A stretch of DNA of 64,000 nt from Steroidobacteraceae bacterium (lineage in GTDB: Bacteria > Pseudomonadota > Gammaproteobacteria > Steroidobacterales > Steroidobacteraceae): contig JAFMJH010000005.1 in NCBI GenBank assembly GCA_017853555.1, forward strand, positions 58,165 through 122,164, given 5' to 3'. The position numbers and the translations under genes were made by a program. Below, in pieces: positions 47,662-58,605 of the stretch; position 1 is the first letter of the stretch; the number at the start of each line of letters is the position of its first letter. Under the pieces are notes generated by a model. That model worked only from the letters and a program-made list of their open reading frames with translations, did no database searches and was not told the DNA's origin.

Positions 47662-48999
47662 ATGACCCAACCCCGACCCGCCGCCGACTACCGCGCTCAC
47701 CTTGCGGAAATCGCTCGCCGTACCACTGCCGCGCTGGAAAAAAGCGGTTACGACAGCCTGATTCTGCAAGCCGGAGAGCCACCGGGCTGGTTCCGGGACG
47801 ACCAGACCTATCCGTACAGGCCGCATGCCGATTTCCGGCTGTGGCTGCCGCTGCTCGACGCCCCGGGATCGTTGCTGCAGTTCACCCCCGGCCGACGGCC
47901 ACGGCTGATTTTTTTCGTGGCCCGGGATTTTTGGTACCAGCCGGCGAGCCTGCCCGACAGTGACTGGCCCGCCGAATTCGACGTCGTCACCGTGCACTCG
48001 CGCGCGGAAGCACGCGCCGCGTTGCAAGGCCCGTTGCAGCGCACCGCCTGGATCGGCGATGCGCTGCCCGAATTGATCGCTTGGGGGATCGGCGCGATCA
48101 ACCCCGAACATCTGCTGCGTCGCCTCGACTACGCGCGCGCCATCAAAACCCCGTACGAGATCGAGTGTCTGCGGACCGCGAATCGCATCGCGGCGAGCGG
48201 CCATGCCGCCGCCCGCGCGAAATTTCTCGCCGGCGGTTCGGAATTCGACATCCACCAGGCGTTCTGCGACGCCTGCGGCCAACGCGAACAGGAACTGCCC
48301 TACAACGCCATCGTGGCGATCAATGAAGCGGCTGCCGTGTTGCACTATCAGGTACTGCGGCGCACGCCGCCGACCCGCGCCCGATCGCTATTGCTCGATG
48401 CCGGCGCAAGTTTCGCCGGGTACGGCAGCGACATCACGCGCACCGCCACCGCAGGCGACGGCGCCGATGATCGGGACTTCGCCGCCATGGTCGCGGCGCT
48501 CGATCGCGCCCAGCAGGCGCTGTGCGCGCAAGTGCGCCCGGGCGCGGACTGGCGCGACATTCATGCCTCGGCCGTGCGCGCCATCGCGGCTGTGCTGGTC
48601 GAAGCGGGCGTGCTGCGCTGCAGCGTCGAAGAATCTTTGACGAACGGTGCCGCACGGCTGTTTTTCCCGCACGGCATCGGTCATATGCTCGGCCTGCAAG
48701 TGCACGACGTCGGCGGTTTCATGGCCGATGAAGAAGGCGCGACCATTGCACGCCCCGCACTCGATCCGGCGCTGCGTCTGACGCGCGTGTTGCAACCCGG
48801 TTTCGTCGTGACCATGGAGCCGGGCCTGTACTTCATCGACGCCCTGCTCGAGCCGGCGCGCGCCGCCGACGTCGCACGCGCAATCGACTGGCAGCGCGTG
48901 GCGGCACTACAGCCTTACGGCGGGATCAGGATCGAAGATAACCTGGCCGTGACGGCGCAGGGTTGCGAGAACCTCACGCGCGGCATCCACCACGAGTGA
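47662..48999 (+). CDS. pepQ: Xaa-Pro dipeptidase PepQ
   Basis: A 445-aa M24 dipeptidase that splits X-Pro dipeptides (E. coli PepQ 443 aa). Metal ligands appear as LLLDAGASFAGYGSDITRT (two Asp), FFPHGIGHMLGLQVHDVGG (His), VTMEPGLYF (Glu) and GIRIEDN (Glu). The HDVGG loop and NAIVAINEAAAVLHY are PepQ-like. It converges on rplQ; a hairpin without a T-run lies between them. Confidence 0.93.
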   Translation: MTQPRPAADYRAHLAEIARRTTAALEKSGYDSLILQAGEPPGWFRDDQTYPYRPHADFRLWLPLLDAPGSLLQFTPGRRPRLIFFVARDFWYQPASLPDSDWPAEFDVVTVHSRAEARAALQGPLQRTAWIGDALPELIAWGIGAINPEHLLRRLDYARAIKTPYEIECLRTANRIAASGHAAARAKFLAGGSEFDIHQAFCDACGQREQELPYNAIVAINEAAAVLHYQVLRRTPPTRARSLLLDAGASFAGYGSDITRTATAGDGADDRDFAAMVAALDRAQQALCAQVRPGADWRDIHASAVRAIAAVLVEAGVLRCSVEESLTNGAARLFFPHGIGHMLGLQVHDVGGFMADEEGATIARPALDPALRLTRVLQPGFVVTMEPGLYFIDALLEPARAADVARAIDWQRVAALQPYGGIRIEDNLAVTAQGCENLTRGIHHE

Positions 49000-49003
49000 G
49001 ACG

Positions 49004-49037
49004 CCCGCGCGCGCATCGTGAAGATGCGCGACGCGGG
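49004..49037. terminator. hairpin between pepQ and rplQ
   Basis: CCCGCG-CGCGCATC pairs with GATGCGCG-A-CGCGGG (one bulge) around GTGAA. It is stable and sits at the end of both the pepQ and alpha-operon transcripts, but no T-run follows on either strand, so it may be a stabilising 3' structure or depend on Rho. Confidence 0.45.
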
Positions 49038-49048
49038 ACTTCGAGACG

Positions 49049-49474
49049 TCAGGCCGCGGCCTTCTTGCGGGCGCGCGTCTTCTTCGCAGGCGCTTCGGCG
49101 GCGGCCGCCGGCGCAGCAGCGGAATCCACCAACTGCATCAACGCCATCGGCGCGGCATCACCGGCGCGCGGCATCATGCGCAGGATGCGGGTGTAGCCAC
49201 CGGCACGCGCCTTGAAACGCGGACCGAGATCCGCGAACAGCTTGTCCACCACCGCCTGATCGCGCAGCCGCGCGAACGCCAGACGACGACGCGCCTCGCT
49301 GTCGGTCTTGGCGAGCGTGATCAAAGGTTCGACCACACGACGCAGTTCCTTCGCCTTCGGCAGCGTGGTGCGAATGGTTTCGTGCCGCAACAGCGACACG
49401 CTCATGTTGCGCATCAATGCATGGCGATGCGGCGCATTGCGCGACAGTTGCCGGCCGGAAAGTTTGTGACGCAT
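49049..49474 (-). CDS. rplQ: 50S ribosomal protein L17
   Basis: A 141-aa L17 beginning [20 protein letters not shown], the universal bacterial start. The last ~20 residues are Ala/Lys/Arg-rich and extend beyond the E. coli protein (127 aa). It is the final gene of the alpha operon, 55 nt after rpoA. Confidence 0.97.
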   Translation of the reverse strand: MRHKLSGRQLSRNAPHRHALMRNMSVSLLRHETIRTTLPKAKELRRVVEPLITLAKTDSEARRRLAFARLRDQAVVDKLFADLGPRFKARAGGYTRILRMMPRAGDAAPMALMQLVDSAAAPAAAAEAPAKKTRARKKAAA

Positions 49475-49529
49475 ACAAAAACCTCGATGAAACTATGGTC
49501 TCGCGCGATCGATGCGACCGCGCGGGATC

Positions 49530-50534
49530 TCACATCACGCCGCGCTCGTCCTCGTGACGCAGACCGGCGGGCGGCCAACCGTCCAGACGCATACCGAGCA
49601 TCAGGCCGTGGCTTTGCAGCACTTCCTTGATTTCGGTGAGCGACTTCTTGCCGAGGTTCGGCGTACGCAGCAACTCGACCTCGGTGCGCTGCACCAGATC
49701 GCCGATGTAATGGATGTTCTCGGCCTTGAGGCAGTTTGCACTGCGCACCGTGAGCTCGAGCTCGTCGACCGGACGCAGCAGGATCGGATCGAACTGCGCC
49801 GACTCCGCCTTGCCGCCGGCTTCTTCTTCGCCTTGCAGGTCGACGAATACCGACAGCTGATCTTTGAGGATGCTGCCCGCGCGACGAATCGCTTCTTCGG
49901 CGTCGATCGTGCCGTTGGTCTCGATGTCGAGAATCAACTTGTCGAGATCGGTGCGCTGTTCGACGCGCGCCGCATCGACCGAATAGGTCACGCGACGGAT
50001 CGGGCTGAACGAGGCATCGAGCTGCAGACGACCGATCGGACGCGACGCTTCTTCGAAGGCGACGCGCTGCGAAGCCGGACGATAACCGCGACCACGCTCG
50101 ACGCGCAGCACCATGTTCAGCACGCCGGCCTTGGTGAGGTTCGCGATCACGAGATCAGGGTTCACCACTTCGATGTCGTGATCGGTCTGGATGTCGCCGG
50201 CCGTCACCGGGCCCGGGCCCTTCTTCGACAGACGCAGTTCCGCCGAGTCACGCGAATGCATGCGCAGCGCGACTTGCTTGAGGTTGAGCAGGATGTCGAC
50301 GACGTCCTCTTGCACGCCCTCGATGCTGGTGTACTCGTGCAGTACGCCGTCGATTTCCACTTCGGTGATCGCCGCACCGGGCATGGACGAAAGCAGCACG
50401 CGACGCAGCGCGTTGCCGAGCGTGTGCCCGAAGCCGCGTTCGAACGGTTCGATCACCACGCGCGCTTGTCGCGGGGCGAGCGGACTCACCTTGACGACGC
50501 GCGGCTTGAGGAACTCGGTCACGGATCCTTGCAT
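49530..50534 (-). CDS. rpoA: RNA polymerase subunit alpha
   Basis: A 334-aa alpha subunit. The N-terminal dimerisation domain includes [20 protein letters not shown]; the C-terminal domain (about 250-325) carries [20 protein letters not shown] and [13 protein letters not shown], which contact UP elements and activators such as the Crp encoded at 10068. It sits between rpsD and rplQ as usual. Confidence 0.98.
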   Translation of the reverse strand: MQGSVTEFLKPRVVKVSPLAPRQARVVIEPFERGFGHTLGNALRRVLLSSMPGAAITEVEIDGVLHEYTSIEGVQEDVVDILLNLKQVALRMHSRDSAELRLSKKGPGPVTAGDIQTDHDIEVVNPDLVIANLTKAGVLNMVLRVERGRGYRPASQRVAFEEASRPIGRLQLDASFSPIRRVTYSVDAARVEQRTDLDKLILDIETNGTIDAEEAIRRAGSILKDQLSVFVDLQGEEEAGGKAESAQFDPILLRPVDELELTVRSANCLKAENIHYIGDLVQRTEVELLRTPNLGKKSLTEIKEVLQSHGLMLGMRLDGWPPAGLRHEDERGVM

Positions 50535-50564
50535 ATCGTAGTCCTCTACTCTTACTTCGAGCGC

Positions 50565-51188
50565 TTACTTCGAGTACAACTCGACGACGAGGTTCTCGTT
50601 GATGTCCGGCAGGATGTCATCCCGCGCAGGCACCTGCTTGAAGACGCCCTTGAATTCTTTGTCGTTCACTTCGACCCACTCGGGCAGGCCGACTTGCGAA
50701 GCGATCTGCAACGCGTTCTGGATGCGCAACTGCTTGCGGGCCTTCTCGCGAATCTGGATCGTGTCGCCCGCGCTGCACTGGTATGAAGCGATGGTGACGA
50801 CGCCACCGTTCACTTCCACGCCCTTGTGGCTGACGAGCTGCCGCGCTTCCGAGCGCGTCGCCGCGAAGCCCATGCGATACACGACGTTGTCGAGACGGCA
50901 TTCGAGCAGCTTCAGCAGGTTTTCGCCCGTAGCACCCGAACGGCGCGCCGCTTCGGCGTAATAGTTCGCGAACTGACGCTCGAGCACGCCGTACATGCGA
51001 CGCAGCTTCTGCTTCTCGCGCAACTGGCTGCCGTACTCCGACAGACGCGTCTTGCGCTCGCTCTTGATGCCGCCCGGCGGCACCTGGAACTTGCACTTGC
51101 TCTCGAGCGGCTTGACGCCACTCTTCAAAAACAGATCGGTGCCCTCGCGACGCGCGAGCTTGCACTTGGGACCAATGTAACGGGCCAT
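50565..51188 (-). CDS. rpsD: 30S ribosomal protein S4
   Basis: A 207-aa S4, a primary 16S binder and, in E. coli, the autogenous repressor of the alpha operon. [16 protein letters not shown] starts it, and the S4 RNA-binding domain holds [20 protein letters not shown]. It lacks the four-cysteine zinc motif of C+ S4 proteins. Confidence 0.97.
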   Translation of the reverse strand: MARYIGPKCKLARREGTDLFLKSGVKPLESKCKFQVPPGGIKSERKTRLSEYGSQLREKQKLRRMYGVLERQFANYYAEAARRSGATGENLLKLLECRLDNVVYRMGFAATRSEARQLVSHKGVEVNGGVVTIASYQCSAGDTIQIREKARKQLRIQNALQIASQVGLPEWVEVNDKEFKGVFKQVPARDDILPDINENLVVELYSK

Positions 51189-51213
51189 CGTGTATTCCTC
51201 TATCGGCGCCGGT

Positions 51214-51621
51214 TCAGACGCGACGCTTCTTGGGCGGACGACAGCCGTTGTGCGGAATCGGCGTAACGTCCGAAATGCTGGTGATCTTCAAACCGCAGTT
51301 GTTGAGCGCGCGCACGGCGGACTCGCGTCCCGGGCCGGGGCCCGCGACACGCACTTCGACGTTGCGCAGACCATGTTCCTGCGCGGCAACGCCCGCCTTT
51401 TCGGCGGCAACCTGCGCCGCGAACGGCGTGGACTTGCGCGAACCGCGAAACCCGCAACCACCCGAGGTCGCCCACGAGAGCGTGTTGCCCTGGCGATCGG
51501 TGATCGTGATGATCGTATTGTTGAACGACGCATGCACGTGCGCGATGCCGTCCAGCACGTTCTTGCGTGCTTTCTTCGGCTTCTTCGCGCCGCCGCTCGA
51601 CTGTTGCTTTTGCTCTGCCAT
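51214..51621 (-). CDS. rpsK: 30S ribosomal protein S11
   Basis: A 135-aa S11 with the conserved [20 protein letters not shown] and the C-terminal [11 protein letters not shown]. The N-terminus is a basic Gln/Ser/Lys tail. It lies between rpsM and rpsD in the alpha operon. Confidence 0.97.
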   Translation of the reverse strand: MAEQKQQSSGGAKKPKKARKNVLDGIAHVHASFNNTIITITDRQGNTLSWATSGGCGFRGSRKSTPFAAQVAAEKAGVAAQEHGLRNVEVRVAGPGPGRESAVRALNNCGLKITSISDVTPIPHNGCRPPKKRRV

Positions 51622-51642
51622 GTGCTATCCGCCTGCTGAAAC

Positions 51643-52023
51643 TTAGGACTTGCCCGGGGGCGCGTTGAGCTTCACTGCCTGCTTGCGCGGGCCTTTGCGC
51701 GTGCGCGCATTGGTGCGCGTGCGCTGGCCGCGCAACGGCAGCCCCTTGCGGTGACGCAAACCGCGGTAGGTACCGAGGTCCATCAGACGCTTGATGTTCA
51801 TCGACACTTCGCGGCGCAAGTCGCCTTCGACCAGCCCCTTGGCGATCTGCGTACGCAGCGAGTTGACCTCGACCTCGGTCAAATCTTTGACCTTGGTCGT
51901 CGGATCGACGCCTGCCGCCTCGCAAACCGCTTTCGCACGGGTACGACCCACGCCGTAGATGTGCGTGAGGCCGATGACCACATGCTTGTTCATCGGGATG
52001 TTGATGCCAGCTATACGTGCCAT
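51643..52023 (-). CDS. rpsM: 30S ribosomal protein S13
   Basis: A 126-aa S13: [19 protein letters not shown] at the start, the helix [19 protein letters not shown], and a basic tail that reaches the P-site tRNAs. It is first of the alpha genes, 58 nt after rpmJ; no clear S4-type pseudoknot could be identified in that gap by eye. Confidence 0.97.
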   Translation of the reverse strand: MARIAGINIPMNKHVVIGLTHIYGVGRTRAKAVCEAAGVDPTTKVKDLTEVEVNSLRTQIAKGLVEGDLRREVSMNIKRLMDLGTYRGLRHRKGLPLRGQRTRTNARTRKGPRKQAVKLNAPPGKS

Positions 52024-52081
52024 GTTTCCTGCCCTGAAGCCGCGCGTTCGCGCGACGTTCCGTGTGAATACTCTTGCCTTC

Positions 52082-52195
52082 TCAACCCTGACGCTGCTTG
52101 TGACGCTGATCCTTGCAGATCACGTACACGACCCTGCGACGCCGCACGATCTTGCAGTCCTTGCATATCTTCTTGACGGATGGACGAACTTTCAT
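52082..52195 (-). CDS. rpmJ: 50S ribosomal protein L36
   Basis: A 37-aa L36 too short for routine ORF calling. It starts [20 protein letters not shown] and ends [10 protein letters not shown]. The zinc ribbon Cys11, Cys14, Cys27, His32 is intact, so this is the C+ form. It lies 16 nt after secY, its usual place. Confidence 0.97.
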   Translation of the reverse strand: MKVRPSVKKICKDCKIVRRRRVVYVICKDQRHKQRQG

Positions 52196-52211
52196 TTCGT
52201 TTACCTTTCGA

Positions 52212-53558
52212 TCACTGCGGCGCGCCGCCGCGTCCATAACCCATCAGGTTCGCCTGCTTGAGCAAGCCGGGATACTGATGGGACATCAAATGCGCCTGCA
52301 GCTGCGCCATGAAATCCATGGCGACAACGACGACGATCAACAGCGAGGTGCCGCCGAATTGGAACGGCACACCGCCACGGGAAATCATGATTTCGGGCAC
52401 GAGGCAGACCGCGGCGACGTACAGCGCGCCCCAGAGCGTGAGCCGCGTGAGCACGCGATCGATGTATTCGCCGGTCTGCTGACCGGGGCGAATGCCGGGA
52501 ATGAAGGCGCCCGACTTCTTCAGGTTCTCCGAAGTCTCGCGCGCGTTGAACACCAGCGCCGTATAGAAGAAGCAGAAGAACAGGATGAGGATGGTGTACA
52601 GCACCAGATGCAGGGGCTGACCGTAGCCGAGCGAAGCGGCGATGCTCTGCAACACTTCCGAGAAGCGACCTTCGCCGCTGCCGAAGAATTGCGCGATGGT
52701 CGCCGGGAACAACAGCAGGCTCGAGGCGAAAATCGGCGGAATGACGCCGGCCATGTTGAGCTTGAAGGGCAAATGGCTGGTCTGGCCGGCCATCACGCGA
52801 CGACCGACTTGACGCTTCGCATAGTGCACGGCGATCCGGCGCTGCGCACGCTCGACGTACACGCAGAATGCGGTGACGCCGAGCACGAGTACGATGAGCA
52901 CGAGTGCGAACAAGCCCGACATTTCACCGGTGTTCACCGACTCCACGGTGCGACCCACCGCACCCGGCAGGCCGGCGACGATGCCCGAGAGAATGATCAT
53001 CGAAATGCCGTTGCCGATGCCGCGCTCGGTGACCTGCTCGCCGAGCCACATCAGGAACATCGTCCCGGTGGTCATGGTGATGGTCGCGATGAAGAGGAAC
53101 GACCAGCCGGCATTGTTGACCATGCCGCCGTTCTGCAATGCCGTCGCGGCACCCAAAGATTGGAACACCGCCAGCACGACCGTGAAGTAGCGCGTGGTCT
53201 GCGTGAGTTGCCGACGGCCGCTCTCGCCTTCCTTGCGCAGCTCTTCCCAGGGCGGATAGATCATCGAGACCATCTGCACGATGATCGACGCCGAGATGTA
53301 CGGCATGACGCCCATCGCGAAGATCGACAACCGCTCGAGCGCGCCGCCCGAGAACATGTTGACGATGCCGAGGATGGTGCCCTGCGATTGCTCGAAGAAG
53401 CGCGCGACTTCGGCCGGGTTGATGCCCGGCACCGGAATGAACGAACCGATGCGATAGACGATCAGCGCGCCGAACAAAAACAGCAAGCGCGACCGCACTT
53501 CGCCGAAACGCGTCGCGTCGGCGAGAGTCGCTGCTGGATTGTTGATGCCCGTTGCCAC
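52212..53558 (-). CDS. secY: preprotein translocase subunit SecY
   Basis: A 448-aa ten-helix channel protein of the SecYEG translocon. The plug region follows TM1 ([15 protein letters not shown]), and [19 protein letters not shown] and the C-terminal [19 protein letters not shown] are typical. The best start is GTG 53558. Exporting genes such as zrgA, lptE and degP depend on it. Confidence 0.97.
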   Translation of the reverse strand: MATGINNPAATLADATRFGEVRSRLLFLFGALIVYRIGSFIPVPGINPAEVARFFEQSQGTILGIVNMFSGGALERLSIFAMGVMPYISASIIVQMVSMIYPPWEELRKEGESGRRQLTQTTRYFTVVLAVFQSLGAATALQNGGMVNNAGWSFLFIATITMTTGTMFLMWLGEQVTERGIGNGISMIILSGIVAGLPGAVGRTVESVNTGEMSGLFALVLIVLVLGVTAFCVYVERAQRRIAVHYAKRQVGRRVMAGQTSHLPFKLNMAGVIPPIFASSLLLFPATIAQFFGSGEGRFSEVLQSIAASLGYGQPLHLVLYTILILFFCFFYTALVFNARETSENLKKSGAFIPGIRPGQQTGEYIDRVLTRLTLWGALYVAAVCLVPEIMISRGGVPFQFGGTSLLIVVVVAMDFMAQLQAHLMSHQYPGLLKQANLMGYGRGGAPQ

Positions 53559-53593
53559 TTGCGTCTGTCTCGTGAGTGCTCTGCAGGTTTACG

Positions 53594-54028
53594 TCAGGCT
53601 TCGATGCGGCCGCCGGCGGCCTCGATCGCAGCCTTGGCGCCCTTGGTCACGCCGACGCCCTTCAGGGTGACGGCCTTCTTGATCTCGCCCGACAGCACGA
53701 CCTTCGCCACTTCGGTGAACACCGGCACGACGTTCGCGGCCTTCAGGGCGGCCAGATCGATCACGTCGGCCTTCACCTTGAGAAGTTCGTCGAGACGCAC
53801 CTCGGCGCGCGTCGCCTTCATGGCCGAGCGGAAACCCACTTTCGGCATGCGGCGCTGCAACGGCATCTGGCCGCCTTCGAAGCCGACCTTGTGATAGCCG
53901 CCCTTGCGCGCGCGCTGACCTTTGACGCCGCGACCGCAGGTCTTGCCCTGACCGGCCGATGCACCGCGACCCACGCGCAAACGCGGACGCTTGGAACCCG
54001 GGGCCGGCTTGATGGTGTTGATACGCAT
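53594..54028 (-). CDS. rplO: 50S ribosomal protein L15
   Basis: A 144-aa L15 starting [20 protein letters not shown] with the glycine-rich [20 protein letters not shown] loop. ATG 54028 is chosen; the longer open frame runs back into rpmD and is not conserved. Confidence 0.97.
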   Translation of the reverse strand: MRINTIKPAPGSKRPRLRVGRGASAGQGKTCGRGVKGQRARKGGYHKVGFEGGQMPLQRRMPKVGFRSAMKATRAEVRLDELLKVKADVIDLAALKAANVVPVFTEVAKVVLSGEIKKAVTLKGVGVTKGAKAAIEAAGGRIEA

Positions 54029-54056
54029 TTCTTTGGTTCTCCGTGCAGAGCCGCGA

Positions 54057-54242
54057 TCAGCTCTCGACGACAGCAAGCAGGTGGCGCGCCGTGCGCACCA
54101 GACCACGATTCTCGGGCGTGTCCGCCACGACGACCGTCTGATGACGCTTGCGCAGACCGAGGCCGCGCACCGACTGCGCGATGTTCGCGAGCTGGCCGTG
54201 GACGCTCTTCATGAGGGTGACTTTCAGTTGCTTGGCAGCCAT
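54057..54242 (-). CDS. rpmD: 50S ribosomal protein L30
   Basis: A 61-aa L30: [20 protein letters not shown] followed by the conserved [15 protein letters not shown]. It starts 5 nt after rpsE, and an upstream extension of the frame within rpsE is rejected. Confidence 0.96.
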   Translation of the reverse strand: MAAKQLKVTLMKSVHGQLANIAQSVRGLGLRKRHQTVVVADTPENRGLVRTARHLLAVVES

Positions 54243-54247
54243 GGGAA

Positions 54248-54754
54248 TCAGCCCGTGATCTCTTCGAGGGACTTGCCGCGCTTCGCCGCGATTTCTTCGG
54301 GCGAGCGTACCGATGCGAGTGCTTTGACCGTGGCGCGCACGACGTTGATGGCGTTGCGCGAGCCGTAGCTCTTGGCGAGCACGTTGCGCACGCCGGCGCA
54401 TTCGAGCACCGCGCGCATGCCGCCGCCGGCGATGACGCCAGTACCGTCGGACGCAGGCTGCATCAGCACGCGCGTGGCGCCGTGCGAACCTTTAACGGCG
54501 TAGTGCAGCGTGTCCTTGCGCAGCGCGACGTTGACCATGTTCTTGCGGGCTGCCGCCATGGCTTTCGAGATCGCGACCGGCACTTCGCGTGCCTTGCCGA
54601 AACCGAAGCCGACGCGACCGGCGCCGTCACCGACCACCGTCAACGCGGTGAAGCCGAACTGGCGTCCACCCTTGACGGTCTTCGAGGTGCGGTTCACCGC
54701 GACGAGTTTTTCGAGGTACTCGTCCTGCGCCTGGGATTTCTCGACTCGTGCCAT
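54248..54754 (-). CDS. rpsE: 30S ribosomal protein S5
   Basis: A 168-aa S5 with [19 protein letters not shown], the double-stranded RNA-binding N-terminal part, and [17 protein letters not shown] [19 protein letters not shown]5 contributes to mRNA helicase activity and decoding accuracy. Confidence 0.97.
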   Translation of the reverse strand: MARVEKSQAQDEYLEKLVAVNRTSKTVKGGRQFGFTALTVVGDGAGRVGFGFGKAREVPVAISKAMAAARKNMVNVALRKDTLHYAVKGSHGATRVLMQPASDGTGVIAGGGMRAVLECAGVRNVLAKSYGSRNAINVVRATVKALASVRSPEEIAAKRGKSLEEITG

Positions 54755-54769
54755 GGGAGATGTCCTGCC

Positions 54770-55129
54770 TTAAAACTCGAGACCCGCTTCACGCGCGGCT
54801 TCCGCCAGCGCCTTGATGCGGCCGTGGTACATGAAACCGGAGCGGTCGAACGCGACCTTCGCGACACCGGCGGCTTTCGCGCGCTCGGCGATCGCGCGGC
54901 CGACGGCCTTGGCGGCCTCGACGTTGCCCGTGCTCTTGAGATCGGCCGCCACGGCATCCTGCACCGTCGAGGCGGTCGCCAAAACCTTCGCGCCCGCGGC
55001 GTCGAAGATCTGCGCGTAAATGTGACGCGGCGTACGGTGCACCGTGAGACGCGGCGCACCGAGTTCGCGGATCTTCGCCCGGGTCCGCACGGCGCGTCGC
55101 TGACGACGCTCTTTTTTGGTGATCTGCAT
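54770..55129 (-). CDS. rplR: 50S ribosomal protein L18
   Basis: A 119-aa L18, a 5S rRNA binder. Conserved [16 protein letters not shown] and the C-terminal [20 protein letters not shown] are present. Confidence 0.97.
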   Translation of the reverse strand: MQITKKERRQRRAVRTRAKIRELGAPRLTVHRTPRHIYAQIFDAAGAKVLATASTVQDAVAADLKSTGNVEAAKAVGRAIAERAKAAGVAKVAFDRSGFMYHGRIKALAEAAREAGLEF

Positions 55130-55156
55130 TGCTCGATCCTCGTTGCGTGCCAGCGG

Positions 55157-55681
55157 TTACTTCTTCTTGCCTTCCTTGAGGGAGATCTGCTCGCCTGCAT
55201 AACGCACGCCCTTGCCCTTGTAGGGCTCCGGCGGACGCAGCTCGCGAATCTCCGCGGCAATCTGACCGACACGCTGCTTATCGATACCTTTGATGACGAT
55301 TTCGGTCTGACTCGGCGCTTCGATCGTGATGCCCTCGGGCATATCGACCGTGATCGGGTGCGAGTAGCCGAGGGTGAGGTTCAACACCTTGCCCTGCACG
55401 GCGGCGCGATAACCGACGCCCACCAACTCGAGCTTGCGCTCGTAGCCCTTGGTCACACCTTCGACGATGTTGGCGAGGTGCGCACGCGTGGCACCGGCCT
55501 GCATGCGATTGTCGTCGTCGTACTGCACCTCGAGGTGCTTGTCCGCCTGCACGACTTTGACGCCACCTTTGAGCGGCACGCTCAACGTGCCCTTGGCACC
55601 TTTGAGCGTCACCACGTCGGCGGTGATCGTCGCCGTCACGCCTTGCGGCAGATCGACGGGTTGTTTTGCTACGCGACTCAT
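55157..55681 (-). CDS. rplF: 50S ribosomal protein L6
   Basis: A 174-aa L6 with the two-lobed fold. The C-terminal signature PEPYKGKGVRYAGEQISLKE is clear. In-frame start MSRVAKQPVDLPQGV is standard. Confidence 0.97.
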   Translation of the reverse strand: MSRVAKQPVDLPQGVTATITADVVTLKGAKGTLSVPLKGGVKVVQADKHLEVQYDDDNRMQAGATRAHLANIVEGVTKGYERKLELVGVGYRAAVQGKVLNLTLGYSHPITVDMPEGITIEAPSQTEIVIKGIDKQRVGQIAAEIRELRPPEPYKGKGVRYAGEQISLKEGKKK

Positions 55682-55705
55682 GTTCGTTTCCTGGTTGTCG
55701 GAGCC

Positions 55706-56101
55706 TTAGGCGACGATGCAGAGCACTTCGCCGCCCTGACCGATGGCACGGGCCTGCTTGTCGGTCATCACGCCCTTCGGCGTGGAGACGATCACGGTAC
55801 CCATGCCGCCCTGAACCTTCGGCAGTTCGTCCTTGCCGCGGTAGATGCGCAGCCCGGGGCGCGAGACGCGCTCGAGGCGGTCGATCACCGGCCGGCCTTC
55901 GTAATATTTGAGCGCGATGGTCATCGTGCTCTTGCCACCTTCCGCGGCGATGCGGAAGTCGGCGACGTAACCTTCGTCCTTCAACACTTTGACGACCGCC
56001 TGCTTCAAGCGCGAGGAGCCGAGGCTCACTTCGCTCTTGCGGGCCATCTGCGCGTTGCGGATGCGGGTCAACAGATCTGAAATCGGATCAGTCATGCTCA
56101 T
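55706..56101 (-). CDS. rpsH: 30S ribosomal protein S8
   Basis: A 131-aa S8 starting [20 protein letters not shown] and ending in the [18 protein letters not shown] region. In E. coli S8 represses the spc operon by binding near rplE; the equivalent RNA site was not resolved by eye here. Confidence 0.97.
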   Translation of the reverse strand: MSMTDPISDLLTRIRNAQMARKSEVSLGSSRLKQAVVKVLKDEGYVADFRIAAEGGKSTMTIALKYYEGRPVIDRLERVSRPGLRIYRGKDELPKVQGGMGTVIVSTPKGVMTDKQARAIGQGGEVLCIVA

Positions 56102-56113
56102 GGCGCAGGCTCC

Positions 56114-56419
56114 TTACCAGCTCGCCTTCGAGACGCCGGGCAGTTCGCCGCGGTTGACCGTCTCGCGAATCTTCACTCGGGCGAGGCCGAACTTGCGGTA
56201 CACGCCGCGCGAACGCCCCGTGATGGCGCAACGGTTGCGACCACGCGAAGGGCTCGCATCGCGCGGCATCTTCTGCAGCGCAGCGACCGCTGCCGCACGC
56301 TCGTCGGGCGACGATTTCGGACTGCGAATCGTCTCCTTCAGCTGCGCGCGCTTTGCAGCGTACTTTTTGACCGTCTGGGCGCGACGCTTCTCGCGCTCCA
56401 CCATGCTCGTCTTGGCCAT
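56114..56419 (-). CDS. rpsN: 30S ribosomal protein S14
   Basis: A 101-aa long-form S14 without zinc cysteines (C- type). Conserved [20 protein letters not shown] and the end [11 protein letters not shown] are present. Confidence 0.97.
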   Translation of the reverse strand: MAKTSMVEREKRRAQTVKKYAAKRAQLKETIRSPKSSPDERAAAVAALQKMPRDASPSRGRNRCAITGRSRGVYRKFGLARVKIRETVNRGELPGVSKASW

Positions 56420-56432
56420 TTGCTACTGCCCT

Positions 56433-56972
56433 TTACTTGCGGAAGGGGAACTGGAAGGCCTCGAGCAACGCTCGACCCGCCTTGTCGTCCTTCGCCGTGG
56501 TGGTGATGGTGATGTCCATGCCCCGGAGCTGATCAATCTGGTCGTACTGGATTTCCGGGAAAATGATCTGTTCCTTGACGCCCATGTTGTAGTTGCCGCG
56601 ACCATCGAAGGAGCGCGGCGACACGCCGCGGAAATCGCGGATGCGCGGCATGGCGACCGAAATCAAGCGGTCGAGGAATTCGTACATGCGAGCACCGCGC
56701 AGGGTGACCTTGCAACCGATCGCCAGGTTCTCGCGAACCTTGAACGATGCGATCGACTTGCGCGCGATGCACATCACGGGCTTCTGGCCGGTGATCTTTG
56801 CCAGGTCGCCGGCGGCAGCATCGATGACCTTTTTGTCGGCCACTGCTTCGCCCACGCCCATGTTGACCGTGATCTTGGTGATCTTCGGTACTTCCATCGC
56901 GTTCATGATGCCGAGGTCCTTGCGGAGCTTGGGCACCACCGTCTCGCGGTAATACTGTTGGAGCCTTGCCAT
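56433..56972 (-). CDS. rplE: 50S ribosomal protein L5
   Basis: A 179-aa L5, a 5S rRNA binder that also contacts P-site tRNA. Motifs: [36 protein letters not shown] and the C-terminal [19 protein letters not shown]. Confidence 0.97.
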   Translation of the reverse strand: MARLQQYYRETVVPKLRKDLGIMNAMEVPKITKITVNMGVGEAVADKKVIDAAAGDLAKITGQKPVMCIARKSIASFKVRENLAIGCKVTLRGARMYEFLDRLISVAMPRIRDFRGVSPRSFDGRGNYNMGVKEQIIFPEIQYDQIDQLRGMDITITTTAKDDKAGRALLEAFQFPFRK

Positions 56973-56997
56973 GCGGATGTTCCCGTAACGGTGACGC

Positions 56998-57315
56998 TTA
57001 AGCGTCGACCACTTCCCCGTTCGACTTGAAGAAACGCACTTGCTTGCCGTCCGCGAGACGCTTCATGCCGACACGGTCGGCCTTCTGCGTCGCGGGGTTG
57101 AACAGCGCGACCTTGGAGATATGCAGCGGAGCTTCCTTTTCGAGGATGCCGCCGGCCTTGTTCATCTGCGGGTTGCCGCGCGTGTGACGCTTGACCCGAT
57201 TGATGTTCTCGACGAGCACGGTGTCGTTCTCGAGCACGGCGAGCACGGCGCCCTTGCGCCCCTTGTCGCGGCCCGAAATCACGACGACGTTGTCGCCCTT
57301 GCGAATCTTTCTCAC
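56998..57315 (-). CDS. rplX: 50S ribosomal protein L24
   Basis: A 105-aa L24 with the KOW motif [20 protein letters not shown] at the N-terminus. It initiates 50S assembly. rplN follows upstream with a 9-nt gap. Confidence 0.97.
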   Translation of the reverse strand: MRKIRKGDNVVVISGRDKGRKGAVLAVLENDTVLVENINRVKRHTRGNPQMNKAGGILEKEAPLHISKVALFNPATQKADRVGMKRLADGKQVRFFKSNGEVVDA

Positions 57316-57324
57316 GATGCCCCC

Positions 57325-57693
57325 TTACAGAACTTCAGGTGCGAGGGAGATGATCTTCATGAACTGCGAGGTACGCAGTTCACGAGTGACCGGTCCGAAA
57401 ATACGCGTGCCGATCGGCTCGAGCTTGTTGCTGAGCAGCACGGCCGCGTTGCCGTCGAACTTGATGAGCGAGCCGTCCGGACGGCGTACGCCGAAGCGCG
57501 TGCGCACGACGACCGCGTCGTACACCTCGCCCTTCTTGACCTTGCCGCGCGGGATCGCGTCTTTGACGCTGACTTTGATGACGTCACCAACCGTCGCATA
57601 GCGACGGCGCGTGCCGCCGAGCACCTTGATGCACATCAGCGTCTTGGCGCCGCTGTTGTCGGCGGCGTTGAGGATGGTTTGCAGCTGGATCAC
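57325..57693 (-). CDS. rplN: 50S ribosomal protein L14
   Basis: A 122-aa L14, starting at GTG 57693 ([20 protein letters not shown]), which overlaps the rpsQ stop as GTGA. L14 is the docking site of RsfS, encoded at 22792. A longer open frame upstream is out of register with conservation. Confidence 0.97.
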   Translation of the reverse strand: MIQLQTILNAADNSGAKTLMCIKVLGGTRRRYATVGDVIKVSVKDAIPRGKVKKGEVYDAVVVRTRFGVRRPDGSLIKFDGNAAVLLSNKLEPIGTRIFGPVTRELRTSQFMKIISLAPEVL

Positions 57694-57956
57694 GACGCAC
57701 GCTCCACGACCGACACCACGCGCCAGTTCTTGCGACGCGACAACGGACGGCACTCGGCGATCGTCACGACGTCGCCTTCACGCGAGTCGTTGGCCTCGTC
57801 GTGAGCGAGCACCTTGGTGGTGCGACGCACGAACTTGCCGTAGCGCGGGTGCTTGACCAGACGCTCGATCTCGACCGCGATGGTTTTGTCCATCTTGTTG
57901 CTGACCACACGCCCGGTGAGCGTGCGCTGCGACTTTTGTTCGGATGCTATGTTCAT
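57690..57956 (-). CDS. rpsQ: 30S ribosomal protein S17
   Basis: An 88-aa S17 with the OB-fold motif [20 protein letters not shown] and the basic [14 protein letters not shown]. It precedes rplN in the spc/S10 junction. Confidence 0.97.
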   Translation of the reverse strand: MNIASEQKSQRTLTGRVVSNKMDKTIAVEIERLVKHPRYGKFVRRTTKVLAHDEANDSREGDVVTIAECRPLSRRKNWRVVSVVERAS

Positions 57957-57959
57957 GGC

Positions 57960-58160
57960 TTATTTCCCGGAAGTCTTCGCCACTTCGGCGAGCACCGTCT
58001 TGATACGCGCCACGTCCTTGCGAACGCGGCCGAACTCGTGCGGCTTCACGCCCTGGCCCGTGGCACGCTGCATACGCAGCGAAAACTGCTCGCGACGCAG
58101 CTTCAGCAGCTCGTCGTTGAGTTCCTTTGCGGACTTGCCGCGCAATTCCTTGGCATTCAT
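57960..58160 (-). CDS. rpmC: 50S ribosomal protein L29
   Basis: A 66-aa helical L29: [20 protein letters not shown] and [12 protein letters not shown]. It lies at the peptide exit where SRP and trigger factor bind. It starts 1 nt after the rplP stop. Confidence 0.97.
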   Translation of the reverse strand: MNAKELRGKSAKELNDELLKLRREQFSLRMQRATGQGVKPHEFGRVRKDVARIKTVLAEVAKTSGK

Positions 58161-58161
58161 G

Positions 58162-58575
58162 TCAACGCACCTGTCGCTTGACGAAGGAGGTGGTCACCGA
58201 GAGCTTCGCGCCGGCGAGACGGAACGCCTCGCGAGCGGTTTTCTCGTCGACACCTTCCATCTCGAAGAGCACTTTGCCCGGCTTCACCTTGGCGACCCAG
58301 TATTCGACGTTGCCCTTGCCCGAGCCCATGCGGACTTCGAGAGGCTTCTTCGACACCGGAACGTCCGGGAAAACTCGGATCCAGATCTGTCCACCGCGCT
58401 TCACGTGGCGCGCCATCGCGCGACGCGCCGCTTCGATTTCACGGGCCGTCATGCGCGCGCGCTCGGTGGCCTTGAGACCGAAATCGCCGAACGCGACCGT
58501 GTTGCCACGTTGCGCAAGGCCGGCGTTGTCGCCCTTGAATTGTTTGCGGTACTTGGTGCGCTTAGGCTGCATCAT
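58162..58575 (-). CDS. rplP: 50S ribosomal protein L16
   Basis: A 137-aa L16 starting [20 protein letters not shown] after one extra Met codon. [18 protein letters not shown] and the basic core are intact. It contacts the A-site tRNA elbow. Confidence 0.97.
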   Translation of the reverse strand: MMQPKRTKYRKQFKGDNAGLAQRGNTVAFGDFGLKATERARMTAREIEAARRAMARHVKRGGQIWIRVFPDVPVSKKPLEVRMGSGKGNVEYWVAKVKPGKVLFEMEGVDEKTAREAFRLAGAKLSVTTSFVKRQVR

Positions 58576-58605
58576 CTCTGCAATTCCTCAGATAGTCCGC
58601 GACGC

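Noticed and set aside
52113..53894. Very long plus-strand frame opposite secY and rplO
   Set aside because: Antisense shadow; the minus strand encodes clear SecY and L15 with full motifs. Many similar long antisense frames in the ribosomal block are artefacts of high G+C.
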